64,000 bases of DNA from Deltaproteobacteria bacterium (lineage in GTDB: Bacteria > Desulfobacterota > Desulfuromonadia > Geobacterales > Pseudopelobacteraceae). Below the pieces are notes generated by a model. It saw only the letters and a program-made list of their open reading frames with translations. It was not told where the DNA came from and ran no database searches. Below, piece by piece: positions 45,900-54,872 of the stretch; position 1 is the stretch's first letter, and every line of letters begins with the position of its first letter. The stretch is taken from positions 1 through 64,000 of the forward strand of contig JAFLLC010000039.1 in NCBI GenBank assembly GCA_019162745.1, written 5' to 3'. The translations under genes and the position numbers were made by a program.

Positions 45900-47032
45900 G
45901 ACAATGTCTCCTTATGGCGTTCCGGAACAGCTGTTGTGTGAATATGAATACTGCTGAGCAGTTCATCCTGTGAAATTGATGCATCAACCCCCGGAAATGT
46001 GTCGCAACTGCCACCCCTTACCGCAATCAAATCTGGTAAAGCGCTTTGAAGCGCCGCTATCTTCCGCTTGATGTCCCGCAGTGGAAACAGTGTTGACAGC
46101 TGTTGCAGATCTATCCCGGTATGGAGGCCATTCCACCCCATTTTCCGGAAATCAGAATACTGGTGACGATGAAGCAGCAGCGTAAAACGATGCCCCTGGC
46201 GGGCTCCGTCCAAAATATCGGTAACGGTATCTCCAAGAGAACCGGCGTTATCGCTCTTGCCAAAATAAACGCAATAATTGCAGGGGGCACCCCACCTGGA
46301 TATGTACATGGAACGGCTATGCTGCACCAGCTCATTTCTGCGCTGTACAGAACCGAACTGCTGCCCGGCAGAGCAGGCCAACCGTATGGGGCCGGTTATA
46401 CAGCAGCGATACCCATGGGCAGCGGCACGCCGTACATACTCTTTCAGGCACCACTCGTTACCATCAAGATATTCATCAAAACTGCCTGCAATTATAAGCA
46501 TCTCTGCGCGCAGCAGAACTGTATCGAAGTATACAGTGAAACTCTCCATACTCGTGCATCCCGGAGCGAGGTCCGGCAGGTCAGGTGCATCCGCCCCACT
46601 GAACAGCGGCGAGACAATCCCGGCGCCGGTAGTTTCAGCCGCCCTCACCAAAGCATCCAGCCACCCCTCCTGCACTGTCACGTGTGGGCGAACAATCACG
46701 GTATAATCACTGTCAGAGCGGGCCAGACCGAGGTTTATCGCAGCGACCAGTCCGATATTCTTTTCGGATTTGATAAACAGTCCCTGGTCGCCCAAGGACT
46801 CAGAGAACTCCTCCAGCATCAGCTCCGTCTCACGACTGCTGCCGTTGTCGACAATAATCAGACGTGCTCCGGGAGAGTGCGCGAGGATCGCTGCAAGACA
46901 GGCACGGGTTTCAAACTGGTTGTTCCAGACAGGAACAAGTATGTCAATAATTGGGGAAATCACAGGCAGCCTGGAAAGGTTCTCAGCCACGGCGTCACAG
47001 AGTTTTGATCCCATCGTTCTCTGTGACGCCAT
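45896..47032 (-). CDS. Family 2 glycosyltransferase
   Basis: A 378-residue protein with a GT-A fold in residues about 25-270: [52 protein letters not shown] and a modified DXD region (VIVRPHV, where VIVNxDV is usual). There is no membrane segment. The C-terminal 120 residues have no clear match. Operon position before gmhA and hldE suggests LPS core or surface sugar assembly; donor and acceptor are unknown. The replaced DXD could change metal dependence. Confidence 0.85.
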   Translation of the reverse strand: MASQRTMGSKLCDAVAENLSRLPVISPIIDILVPVWNNQFETRACLAAILAHSPGARLIIVDNGSSRETELMLEEFSESLGDQGLFIKSEKNIGLVAAINLGLARSDSDYTVIVRPHVTVQEGWLDALVRAAETTGAGIVSPLFSGADAPDLPDLAPGCTSMESFTVYFDTVLLRAEMLIIAGSFDEYLDGNEWCLKEYVRRAAAHGYRCCITGPIRLACSAGQQFGSVQRRNELVQHSRSMYISRWGAPCNYCVYFGKSDNAGSLGDTVTDILDGARQGHRFTLLLHRHQYSDFRKMGWNGLHTGIDLQQLSTLFPLRDIKRKIAALQSALPDLIAVRGGSCDTFPGVDASISQDELLSSIHIHTTAVPERHKETLS

Positions 47033-47041
47033 GGCTAAAAA

Positions 47042-48085
47042 TCAGGAAGATATTGCTACTCTGCGCAGCAGGTCAAGCTCATCAAGCACGAGTCCGGAAC
47101 CGAGGCAGACACAGTCAAGCGGGTTTTCAGCGATGAGTACCGGCACTTTGGTTACCTCGCGCAGCAGCAGATCCAGATTACGCAACAGGGCGCCGCCGCC
47201 GGCCAGAAAAATGCCCTGATCAACAATATCGGCCGCCAGCTCGGGTGGAGTCTTTTCCAGACAGATTCTCACCGTATCGACAATAGCGTTAACCGCCTCC
47301 TTGAGCGACTCGCGGATTTCGTCAGAATTGACCTTGATGGTTTTAGGAATGCCGGAAACCAGGTCCCGCCCCTTGACTTCCATCTCCAGAGTTTCCGGAC
47401 CCGGATAGGCCTCGCCAATCTCCATCTTGATCTTTTCTGCCCACCGCTCACCGATCTGCAGATTATATTTTTTGCGGATATATTTGACAATCGCCTCATC
47501 CATCTTGTCCCCGCCCATACGGGTAGACTGGGCGTAGACAATTCCGGCAAGCGAGATAACTGCAACTTCAGTCGTGCCGCCGCCGATATCAACAATCATG
47601 TTACCGGACGCCTCGGTGATCGGCAGACCGGCACCGATAGCAGCCGCCATCGGCTCCTCAATCAGATAAACCTCACGGGCTCCGGCCGACTCGGCTGATT
47701 CCTTGACCGCACGTTTTTCAACCTGGGTGATGCCGGACGGTACGCAGATGACGATGCGGGGACGAACGAGGGTTTTGCGGTTATGCACTTTATGAATGAA
47801 ATAGCGCAGCATCTCTTCGGTGATGTCGAAGTCGGCAATGACGCCGTCCTTCATGGGGCGGATGGCGGTAATAGAACCGGGGGTCCGGCCAAGCATCTGC
47901 TTTGCTTCCATGCCGACTTTCAGCACCTTCTGCTGGCCGTTGGGCATCTTCTGCACAGCGACGACCGACGGTTCACGTACAACAATCCCCTTCCCTTTCA
48001 GATAAACCAGGGTGTTGGCAGTGCCAAGGTCAATGGCAAGGTCATTGGAAAACATTCCGAACAGATAATCAAACATTTTAAGCAT
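47042..48085 (-). CDS. mreB: Rod shape-determining protein MreB
   Basis: A 347-residue bacterial actin that guides lateral cell-wall synthesis. N-terminal amphipathic [19 protein letters not shown], phosphate loops ([18 protein letters not shown] and [15 protein letters not shown]), and [19 protein letters not shown]. Start ATG 48085, with AAAGGA 10-15 bases upstream; MFDYLFG at 48076 is an alternative. The longer frame to 48160 has no support. Precedes the glycosyltransferase-gmhA-hldE genes on the same strand, a nine-base gap away. Confidence 0.96.
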   Translation of the reverse strand: MLKMFDYLFGMFSNDLAIDLGTANTLVYLKGKGIVVREPSVVAVQKMPNGQQKVLKVGMEAKQMLGRTPGSITAIRPMKDGVIADFDITEEMLRYFIHKVHNRKTLVRPRIVICVPSGITQVEKRAVKESAESAGAREVYLIEEPMAAAIGAGLPITEASGNMIVDIGGGTTEVAVISLAGIVYAQSTRMGGDKMDEAIVKYIRKKYNLQIGERWAEKIKMEIGEAYPGPETLEMEVKGRDLVSGIPKTIKVNSDEIRESLKEAVNAIVDTVRICLEKTPPELAADIVDQGIFLAGGGALLRNLDLLLREVTKVPVLIAENPLDCVCLGSGLVLDELDLLRRVAISS

Positions 48086-48250
48086 TAGTTGGTGATCCTT
48101 TCGGCGATCGTATCTAGTAGGTAAATAGGTTGGTAAGAATAACAGAGTCCAGGCATGCAATGCAAGAGAGAATAAATAGCCTCTGAATCACGACTGCCGC
48201 AATCTCACGATTCAGGCGCTTTATCAACCCATAGCCAGACGAGCGATTTC

Positions 48251-48279
48251 TTGACATACCGGCTTCATATCTGTAGTTT
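48251..48279 (+). promoter_or_regulatory. Putative ileS promoter
   Basis: TTGACA, 17 bases, TAGTTT, 40 bases before the ileS ATG. No T-box leader is visible. Confidence 0.6.
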
Positions 48280-48318
48280 AATGCAGTTTTAACGAATCTG
48301 GAACGGAGATATCATCCC

Positions 48319-51093
48319 ATGGAATATAAAGAAACATTAAACCTGCCGCAGACCGATTTTCCGATGAAGGCCAACCTGAATCAGCGGGAGCCGGAAATGC
48401 TCGAAAAATGGGAACTGAACGGGCTCTATGCAAAGTTGGAAGAATCCGGCAAAGACAAACCGCTCTACGTCCTGCACGATGGCCCCCCCTACGCCAACGG
48501 TCATATTCATATCGGCCATGCCCTCAATAAAACCCTCAAGGACATTCTGCTTAAAGTCAAACGGATGGAGGGGTTCCGTGCCCCCTACGTGCCGGGGTGG
48601 GACTGTCACGGCCTGCCTATCGAACTGCAGGTGGAGAAAAACCTCGGGTCGAAGAAACACACCATGAGCAAACTGGAGATGCGCCGGGAATGCCGAGCGT
48701 ATGCCGCCAAGTTTGTTGATGTCCAGCGGGAGGAATTCAAGCGCCTCGGCATCCTTGGCGACTGGGATAACCCCTATCTGACGATGAATTATGAATATGA
48801 AGGGCTGACCGCCGCCGAACTGGCAAAATTTGCCCACAACGGCGGTCTGTACCGCGGCCGCAAGCCGGTGCACTGGTGTTCATCTTGCGTGACGGCTCTT
48901 GCGGAGGCCGAAGTTGAATACGCCGATCACACCTCACCCTCCATCTATGTCCGTTTTGCCTTAAAGGGCGACATGGCGGCGGCGATCCCGGCTCTGAAGG
49001 GAAAGCAGGCGTACATCGTGATCTGGACAACCACCCCCTGGACGATCCCGGCCAATCTCGCCGTAGCGCTCCATCCGGAGTTCGATTATGTGGCGCTTGA
49101 AACCGAAAAAGGGGTTCTGATCGTTGCTGAAGGGCTTAAAGATTTATTCCTGGCAACCGTTGGGCTGACCGGTACCGTCATCGCTACATTCAAGGCGGGA
49201 GTGCTCGAACGTAAACTCTGCAAGCATCCCTTCTACGAGCGCGATTCGGTAGTTCTTCTGGGTGAGCACGTCACTCTTGAGGCCGGCACCGGGTGTGTTC
49301 ACACCGCCCCCGGCCACGGCCAGGAGGATTATGAGCTGGCGTTGAAGGAAGGGCTGCAGATCTATAACCCGGTTGACAACCACGGGAAATATCTGGCAGA
49401 TGTCGAATTCTTCGGCGGCCAGCAGGTTTTCCCCGCCAATCAGAACGTTATTGACAAACTGATCGAGGTTGAGGCACTGCTCCAGACCTCACCGATTGTC
49501 CACTCATACCCGCATTGCTGGCGCTGCAAAAAACCGATCATCTTCCGCGCCACCGAGCAGTGGTTCATCAGCATGAAGGCCAACGACCTGCGCGATAAGG
49601 CGCTCAAAGCCATCGATCAGGTAGATTGGATTCCTAAATGGGGACGAGAGCGGATCTACGGCATGATCGAAAATCGTCCCGACTGGTGCGTTTCCCGCCA
49701 GCGTTCCTGGGGCGTTCCGATTACCGCGTTCTCCTGTACAGCCTGCGGTGAATACATTGCCGACGGCACGGTCATGGACCACGTAGCTGAAATTTTCAAA
49801 AAAGAAAGCTCCGATGTCTGGTTCGACTGGAGCGCCGAAAAGTTGCTCCCCGCAGGAACGGTCTGCCCGAAATGCGGCTCGGCGGCACTTGAGAAAGAAA
49901 ACGACATCCTGGATGTCTGGTTCGATTCGGGGGTTTCGCACGCAGCGGTGCTTGAACCGAATCCCAATCTCCGTTCACCTGCCGACATGTACCTGGAGGG
50001 GAGCGACCAGCATCGCGGCTGGTTCCATTCATCCCTGCTGGAGAGCGTCGGCACCCGGGGGGTTGCACCGTATAAAAGCGTACTGACTCACGGTTTCGTG
50101 TTGGACGGCCAGGGGCGCAAGATGAGCAAATCCGTAGGCAACGTCGTGGCTCCCGAAGATGTTATCAAGAAGTTCGGCGCCGATGTCCTGCGACTTTGGG
50201 TTTCCGCCATGGATTACCAGGATGACACCCGCATATCGCAGGAGATCCTGACCAGAGTCGCGGAGGCATATCGCCGCATCAGAAACACCTGCCGCTACAT
50301 TCTCGGCAATATTAATAACTTCGATCCGGAAACTCAATCGGTACCGTTCGCAGAGATGCCGGAAATAGACCGTTGGGCCCTGCACCAGCTTGAAATATTG
50401 AAAGGGCGGGTCCTCACCGCCTATCAAGACCTCGAATTCCACGTCATCTATCAGGAAGTCAACGGTTTCTGCACGACCGAGATGAGTTCATTTTACCTCG
50501 ACATCCTCAAAGATCGGATGTACACCAGCAAGGCGAGCTCTCTGGAGCGGCTCAGCGCCCAGACGGTCATGCACTACATCCTCGACACCCTGGTGCGGGT
50601 TCTCGCCCCGGTGCTCTCATTCACCTCTGATGAGGTCTGGCAGTTCATGCCGGGCCAGCGTGAGGAAAGCGTTCATCTGGCGGAATTTCCGGCCCGCCAT
50701 CCGGAGTGGCTGGATGACATCCTGGCGGCACGCTGGGAACGGATCATAAAAGTACGTTCCGATGTTTCAAAGGCACTGGAACTGGCCCGGGTCGCCAAGA
50801 CCATCGGCCATTCTCTGGACGCCGCTGTAACAATCGCCGCTCCAGCTGAGCTTTTTGAATTCCTGCAGGGATACACAGCCGAGCTGAACGCCATCTTTAT
50901 CGTATCAAAGGCGACGCTGGCAACAGAACTGGAGGGGGAATACTGGAGTTCTGAAAACCTGGAAGGCCTGAAGATCCAGGTAACAGCGGCTCCGGGTGTC
51001 AAATGCGAGCGCTGCTGGTACTACAGCGAAGAGTTGGGCAGTAACCCGGAACATCCGACGATCTGTCCAAAATGTACACAGGCCGTTATATGA
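48319..51093 (+). CDS. ileS: Isoleucyl-tRNA synthetase
   Basis: A 924-residue class I synthetase. PPYANGHIHIGHALNK (HIGH, about 57-70), CP1 editing domain with TTPWTIPANLA and GTGCVHTAPGHGQEDY, KMSKS (about 602) in GQGRKMSKSVGN, and a C-terminal zinc-binding part with CERCWYYSEELG and CPKC. Full length. Its last four bases overlap lspA. Confidence 0.97.
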   Translation: MEYKETLNLPQTDFPMKANLNQREPEMLEKWELNGLYAKLEESGKDKPLYVLHDGPPYANGHIHIGHALNKTLKDILLKVKRMEGFRAPYVPGWDCHGLPIELQVEKNLGSKKHTMSKLEMRRECRAYAAKFVDVQREEFKRLGILGDWDNPYLTMNYEYEGLTAAELAKFAHNGGLYRGRKPVHWCSSCVTALAEAEVEYADHTSPSIYVRFALKGDMAAAIPALKGKQAYIVIWTTTPWTIPANLAVALHPEFDYVALETEKGVLIVAEGLKDLFLATVGLTGTVIATFKAGVLERKLCKHPFYERDSVVLLGEHVTLEAGTGCVHTAPGHGQEDYELALKEGLQIYNPVDNHGKYLADVEFFGGQQVFPANQNVIDKLIEVEALLQTSPIVHSYPHCWRCKKPIIFRATEQWFISMKANDLRDKALKAIDQVDWIPKWGRERIYGMIENRPDWCVSRQRSWGVPITAFSCTACGEYIADGTVMDHVAEIFKKESSDVWFDWSAEKLLPAGTVCPKCGSAALEKENDILDVWFDSGVSHAAVLEPNPNLRSPADMYLEGSDQHRGWFHSSLLESVGTRGVAPYKSVLTHGFVLDGQGRKMSKSVGNVVAPEDVIKKFGADVLRLWVSAMDYQDDTRISQEILTRVAEAYRRIRNTCRYILGNINNFDPETQSVPFAEMPEIDRWALHQLEILKGRVLTAYQDLEFHVIYQEVNGFCTTEMSSFYLDILKDRMYTSKASSLERLSAQTVMHYILDTLVRVLAPVLSFTSDEVWQFMPGQREESVHLAEFPARHPEWLDDILAARWERIIKVRSDVSKALELARVAKTIGHSLDAAVTIAAPAELFEFLQGYTAELNAIFIVSKATLATELEGEYWSSENLEGLKIQVTAAPGVKCERCWYYSEELGSNPEHPTICPKCTQAVI

Positions 51094-51572
51094 AGCGTTG
51101 GTCATTATTTTCGGCGATCGCTATCGTCGGCATAATTATAGATCAGATCACCAAGATCGCCATTGATCGCAGTATGCAGCTGTTCGACTCGATCCCGGTT
51201 ATTGAACATTTTTTCAATATCACCTACGTCAGGAACAAGGGGGCCGCTTTCAGCTTTCTCTCCAACGCATCGTGGCGACTGCCGTTTTTTATTACCATAT
51301 CAATCGTAGCGGCGCTTGTTATACTTGTAGCCTTTCGCAGGATGCGCGATAATCAAAAGCTGGCGCATATCTCGCTGGCGATGATTTTCTCCGGCGCGGT
51401 CGGCAACCTGATTGACAGGATCCGCTTGGGAGAAGTAATCGATTTTCTCGACGTCCACTGGTACCGGCACCACTGGCCGGCCTTCAACGTCGCCGATTCT
51501 CTTATCTGTGTTGGTGTTTTTCTGCTGGCGGTTGATATGATTCTGGAGGAAAAGCGGCTGAAGAAGGGTTAA
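51090..51572 (+). CDS. lspA: Lipoprotein signal peptidase
   Basis: A 160-residue inner-membrane aspartic protease that cleaves prolipoproteins. Four membrane helices, with the catalytic Asp pair in GNLIDRIRLGEVIDFLDV and FNVADSLI. The start ATG 51090 overlaps the ileS stop (ATGA); the longer frame from 51072 is less likely. ileS-lspA is a common pair. The lipoproteins elsewhere in the window are its substrates. Confidence 0.96.
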   Translation: MKRWSLFSAIAIVGIIIDQITKIAIDRSMQLFDSIPVIEHFFNITYVRNKGAAFSFLSNASWRLPFFITISIVAALVILVAFRRMRDNQKLAHISLAMIFSGAVGNLIDRIRLGEVIDFLDVHWYRHHWPAFNVADSLICVGVFLLAVDMILEEKRLKKG

Positions 51573-51607
51573 GTTACACGACTGACCAGCCGGCATATTC
51601 CGCACAC

Positions 51608-51649
51608 AAAAAAGACCTCCCGGGTTTCGAAAACCAGGGAGGTCTTTTT
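51608..51649. terminator. Terminator after lspA
   Basis: AAAAAGACCTCCC pairs with GGGAGGTCTTTTT. A long symmetric stem with U-tract 35 bases after lspA. Confidence 0.9.
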
Positions 51650-51665
51650 GTATGGACTGACACTG

Positions 51666-51684
51666 TAGTATCACCATAGTATCA
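51666..51684 (+). promoter_or_regulatory. Tandem TAGTATCA repeats upstream of hicA
   Basis: TAGTATCA at 51666-51673 and again at 51677-51684, 11 bases apart, one helical turn, directly before the hicA start at 51691. Candidate site for HicB autoregulation. Confidence 0.45.
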
Positions 51685-51690
51685 TCGTTC

Positions 51691-51888
51691 ATGCCAAGAA
51701 AAATCAGAGAGCTGATAGCCGATCTGGAAAAGGCCGGATTCATCAACAGGGGCGGCAAAGGAAGTCACCGGAATTTTACGCATCCGTGCGGCTCCATGCC
51801 GATCACTATTTCCGGCAAACCTGGCAGCGATGCAAAACCCTACCAGGAACGGGCTGTACGCAAATCAATAGAGGAGATAAAAAAATGA
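51691..51888 (+). CDS. hicA: HicA-type toxin, mRNA interferase
   Basis: A 65-residue small basic dsRBD-fold toxin that cleaves mRNA when free. LIADLEKAGFINRGGKGSHRNF contains the conserved catalytic His in GSH. Slightly longer N-terminus than the shortest family members. No strong ribosome site is seen. Its end overlaps hicB by four bases, as usual for toxin-first HicAB pairs. Confidence 0.93.
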   Translation: MPRKIRELIADLEKAGFINRGGKGSHRNFTHPCGSMPITISGKPGSDAKPYQERAVRKSIEEIKK

Positions 51889-52217
51889 AACCGGGTGTTG
51901 AGTATCTGAAAATTGTTCAATGGTCGAATGATGATGGTTGTTATGTGGGAACATGTCCCGGCGTTTTATACGGAGGAGTGCATGGCGATGATGAAGCCGC
52001 CGTTTACAAAGAACTGTGCGAGGTTGTCACCGAAACAATAGAGCTGTATAAAACCGATTCCAAGCCACTTCCAAAACCGACAGCCTTAAAAAAATATTCC
52101 GGAAAATTTGTGCTTCGGGTCGAAAAAGAGTTGCATCAAACACTTGCCATCAGGGCGATACAGCGGGGAGAAAGCCTGAACAGCTATTGCCGGAGAATTC
52201 TCAAGATGGCAGCATAA
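51885..52217 (+). CDS. hicB: HicB-type antitoxin
   Basis: A 110-residue antitoxin. The N-terminal partial RNase H-like fold (YLKIVQWSNDDGCYVGTCPG, GGVHGDDEAAVYKELCEVV) neutralises HicA, and the C-terminal half (VLRVEKELHQTLAIRAIQRG, LNSYCRRIL) is a ribbon-helix-helix DNA-binding domain. Start ATG 51885 with GAGGAG upstream; the frame runs back to 51786. It is one base from the convergent DUF4143 ATPase gene end. Confidence 0.92.
   Translation: MKPGVEYLKIVQWSNDDGCYVGTCPGVLYGGVHGDDEAAVYKELCEVVTETIELYKTDSKPLPKPTALKKYSGKFVLRVEKELHQTLAIRAIQRGESLNSYCRRILKMAA
52125..52148 (+). repeat. Direct repeat copy 1, inside hicB
   Basis: AAAGAGTTGCATCAAACA (18 bases) plus six more with two mismatches is repeated at 53575-53598, 1450 bases away, in the same orientation and in the same reading phase (KELHQT). 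Confidence 0.7.
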
Positions 52218-52218
52218 T

Positions 52219-53466
52219 TCACACATCCAGCCACCACCAGGGCACTGCAAGTACTTTGGAATGCAGCCATTGCACCCGGTCGCCACCATGTACCAGTACG
52301 CCGCGCACCGTTTCAGGATACTCTTCCATAAACAACAAAAGGTTATTAATATCGTGAACCGTCGGCCTGGTGGTCAACTTGACTTCAAACGCCAACAAGC
52401 GACGACCATGTTCGATGACAAAATCCACTTCCTTGCCGGTTGTGGTACGCCAGTAGCAAAGCTGCGCCCGTGGTGTCATCTGCTCACAGAGTGTGCGCAG
52501 GTGGTGTCCGACCATCGTCTCAAAATACCCACCTGACTCGCGGCATCCTGCCAGAGTTGCCGCATCGTAATAACCGGAAAGGAAAATGGCCAGTGCCGAA
52601 TCAACAAAAAACACCTTGGGGGATTTGACTAACCGCTTGGTTCGATTGACGCTAAAGGCCGGAATACGGCTGATTATGTTGGATACTTCCAGCAGTTTTA
52701 TGTAGCGGTGCGTAGTTGGATGACTTATCCGGCTGTCTTTTGCGATATCGGCTTGATTAAGAATATTGCCCGTGCGTAGCGCCAGGATCTGCATAACCCG
52801 ACGGAAGTCAATTAATGAGTCAACCTGTGACAACTCGCGCAGATCACGTTCCAGATACGTGCGTACATACCCTTCCAGCCAGTTCAGCACCTCGTTGTGC
52901 TGCGTAGCAGTCACCAATTGCGGCATAAAGCCCCGCAAAAGGAGCGGCATCGGATCAATGTTTTTGACTGTCAGTTCTGGTTCGTGATGGTCAGGATTCC
53001 ACAATCGGGCGAAATTGGCTGCTTCTGCAACCCCCGCAACCTCGCCATACGTCATTGGCCCCAACTCGATATAGAGCGCTCGTCCCGCCAGTGATTCAGT
53101 TACGTTTTTCATCAGCAGCAGATTGGCAGAACCGGACAGGATAATTTTTTTTCGCCGCTGCGAGCTATCTACAGCCAGCTTTATAGCATCAAATAGCTCT
53201 GGCAACTTCTGTGCTTCATCAATAATAAGCCGGTCTGTCCCGCCCAATAGTGATTGTGGGTCAAGCTTGGCCTGCTCCCGCACGTCATAGTCGTCCAAAG
53301 TGCAGTAGCTAAAATCAGGAAACGCGTGTTTGAGCAGCGTACTTTTTCCTACCTGCCGCGCTCCGGTCAGGACTGTAACTGGGAATTGCTCTACTATCTC
53401 CCTGATTTTAGGAGTAATTCTCCGGTTAACGTATTTTGTTTCTCTATGTGAAATGATTTCGTTCAT
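52219..53466 (-). CDS. AAA ATPase with DUF4143 domain
   Basis: A 415-residue AAA14-type ATPase. P-loop TGARQVGKSTLLK (about residues 34-46), Walker B LIIDEAQKLPELF, sensor ILSGSANLLL and the C-terminal DUF4143 nuclease-like part (GGYFETMVGHHLRT, CYWRTTTGKEVDFVIEHG, LAFEVKLT), which keeps the D-x-E-x-K residues of a PD-(D/E)XK fold. Such proteins are accessory genes of unknown role. It is convergent with hicAB and flanked by the direct repeat. Confidence 0.9.
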   Translation of the reverse strand: MNEIISHRETKYVNRRITPKIREIVEQFPVTVLTGARQVGKSTLLKHAFPDFSYCTLDDYDVREQAKLDPQSLLGGTDRLIIDEAQKLPELFDAIKLAVDSSQRRKKIILSGSANLLLMKNVTESLAGRALYIELGPMTYGEVAGVAEAANFARLWNPDHHEPELTVKNIDPMPLLLRGFMPQLVTATQHNEVLNWLEGYVRTYLERDLRELSQVDSLIDFRRVMQILALRTGNILNQADIAKDSRISHPTTHRYIKLLEVSNIISRIPAFSVNRTKRLVKSPKVFFVDSALAIFLSGYYDAATLAGCRESGGYFETMVGHHLRTLCEQMTPRAQLCYWRTTTGKEVDFVIEHGRRLLAFEVKLTTRPTVHDINNLLLFMEEYPETVRGVLVHGGDRVQWLHSKVLAVPWWWLDV

Positions 53467-53574
53467 GCAATATGAGTATCATTTTTCGTGTGGCAAAACA
53501 AGGAGTTTGTTGAAGTCAAGGGGCGGCAGGAATATTGTCTCATCATTGATCGAGGTGGTCATAGTCATAAGGAC

Positions 53575-53598
53575 AAAGAGTTGCATCAAACATTTCCC
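53575..53598 (+). repeat. Direct repeat copy 2, beyond the ATPase gene
   Basis: Second copy of the hicB-derived 24-base sequence (22 of 24 identical). It lies at the end of a 38-codon reading frame (GTG 53488 to TAA 53604, ending KELHQTFPT) and inside the last codons of the amidohydrolase on the other strand. The short frame may be an antitoxin remnant. Confidence 0.65.
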
Positions 53599-54845
53599 AC
53601 ATAACGCACACCACCGGCAAAGACTTCCTGCAGAACACCTTCCCGCATAACCCGCTCCAGCAATCCGGCTTCGTTGCCATCACAATTCCCTATTACCTGA
53701 AAATCTGCCCGTTTACCAACCTCCAGTGAGCCGCAACGTGCAGAGAGACCAAGAGCCTCGGCGCCACCGGCCGTAACCATACAAAAAACATCCTGCGCAG
53801 TTAAATCATTCGGAAAGATCTCAAGCGCAAAGCACAGTTCATCCCAGAGTGAAAGGGAGTTGTTGCTGGCGAGTGAATCGGTGCCGAGCGCCAGAGGAAT
53901 GCCGAGTTTTTTGAAAAGGGCAACCGGCGCACGTCCGACATCGAGGAGTTCATTACTACGGGGACAAAGTGCTATATGAGTACCGCGCGACTTGATGATA
54001 CGGGCATCGGCAACGGAAACGTGGACACAATGCACCGCCGTAGTCGTCGGCGTCAAAAGTCCGTAGCGATCAAGCAGTTCTGTGGAACTGCAGCGCGCCG
54101 GATGCCCGAGGTAACGTTGCCAGCCGACAAACGGGTAGAATTCTGTAGCCAGATCACCTGTCTCGTCAAAGATAAAGTCCGCCTCGGAACGGGATTCGGA
54201 GAGGTGAATGGTAAGCGGCAGCGCCTCTGATACGGAAGCGTCCCTTATTGTCGCCAGATGCTCGCGTGCGATCGTATAGGGAGAATGGGGTGAGAAGCCG
54301 GCCGGCATTGAGTACGTTTCGCTCTGATGTGCCGCAGCGGCGGCTGCGACGAGCTTATTTTTAAAAAGAGCATGGTCCTGTCCCAACAGCTCGAAGTAAA
54401 GCCTCCCGGCGAGCGGGGTGTGATAGTAATGTTCTGCCATCGCCGGATTGGTGACGATCTCACCAATCGCTGTGGTCCCTGATTCAAGGCACATCCGCAC
54501 CCCCTCCCGAATCGAAGGGGGGTAATCCTCAGGAGTCAGACCACGCGCAATCTTTATCAACTGTATTATCCAGTCGGTAAAGCGGCGTGGATTATAATCG
54601 ACTGCTGAACGGAGCTTCCAGGAAGGGAAATGGGTTAGTTCAAGGTGAGTATGGGCGTTTACGAAACCGGGGAGGATAACGCAGCCGGAGAAATCAAGCA
54701 CCGGTGCTGTATGCGCACTGCGCAGTATACTCAGAGGCCCTGCGTCCACGATCATACCGTTGCGAACGAGCAATGCCCCGCCAGCAACGGGCGGGGCATC
54801 GGGATTGATTAACCAGGAAGCGGAGTAGATAATATCTTCAGACAT
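53586..54845 (-). CDS. Amidohydrolase, likely aminofutalosine or related deaminase
   Basis: A 419-residue metal-dependent hydrolase. Metal residues: HTHLELTHF, HLSESRSE, CVHV and GTDSLASNNSLSLWDEL. This fits the MqnX / TrzA-ATZ group that deaminates nucleosides such as 6-aminodeoxyfutalosine or 5'-methylthioadenosine; substrate is not decidable from sequence. No other menaquinone genes are nearby. The gene is 27 bases past lon's end on the same strand. Confidence 0.85.
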   Translation of the reverse strand: MSEDIIYSASWLINPDAPPVAGGALLVRNGMIVDAGPLSILRSAHTAPVLDFSGCVILPGFVNAHTHLELTHFPSWKLRSAVDYNPRRFTDWIIQLIKIARGLTPEDYPPSIREGVRMCLESGTTAIGEIVTNPAMAEHYYHTPLAGRLYFELLGQDHALFKNKLVAAAAAAHQSETYSMPAGFSPHSPYTIAREHLATIRDASVSEALPLTIHLSESRSEADFIFDETGDLATEFYPFVGWQRYLGHPARCSSTELLDRYGLLTPTTTAVHCVHVSVADARIIKSRGTHIALCPRSNELLDVGRAPVALFKKLGIPLALGTDSLASNNSLSLWDELCFALEIFPNDLTAQDVFCMVTAGGAEALGLSARCGSLEVGKRADFQVIGNCDGNEAGLLERVMREGVLQEVFAGGVRYVGNV

Positions 54846-54872
54846 GAATCACCCCCAAAAACAGCGGACACT

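Noticed and set aside
46103-47008. 301-codon plus-strand ORF opposite the glycosyltransferase
   Set aside because: Composition is that of an antisense frame to a clear coding gene, with no ribosome site or family likeness.
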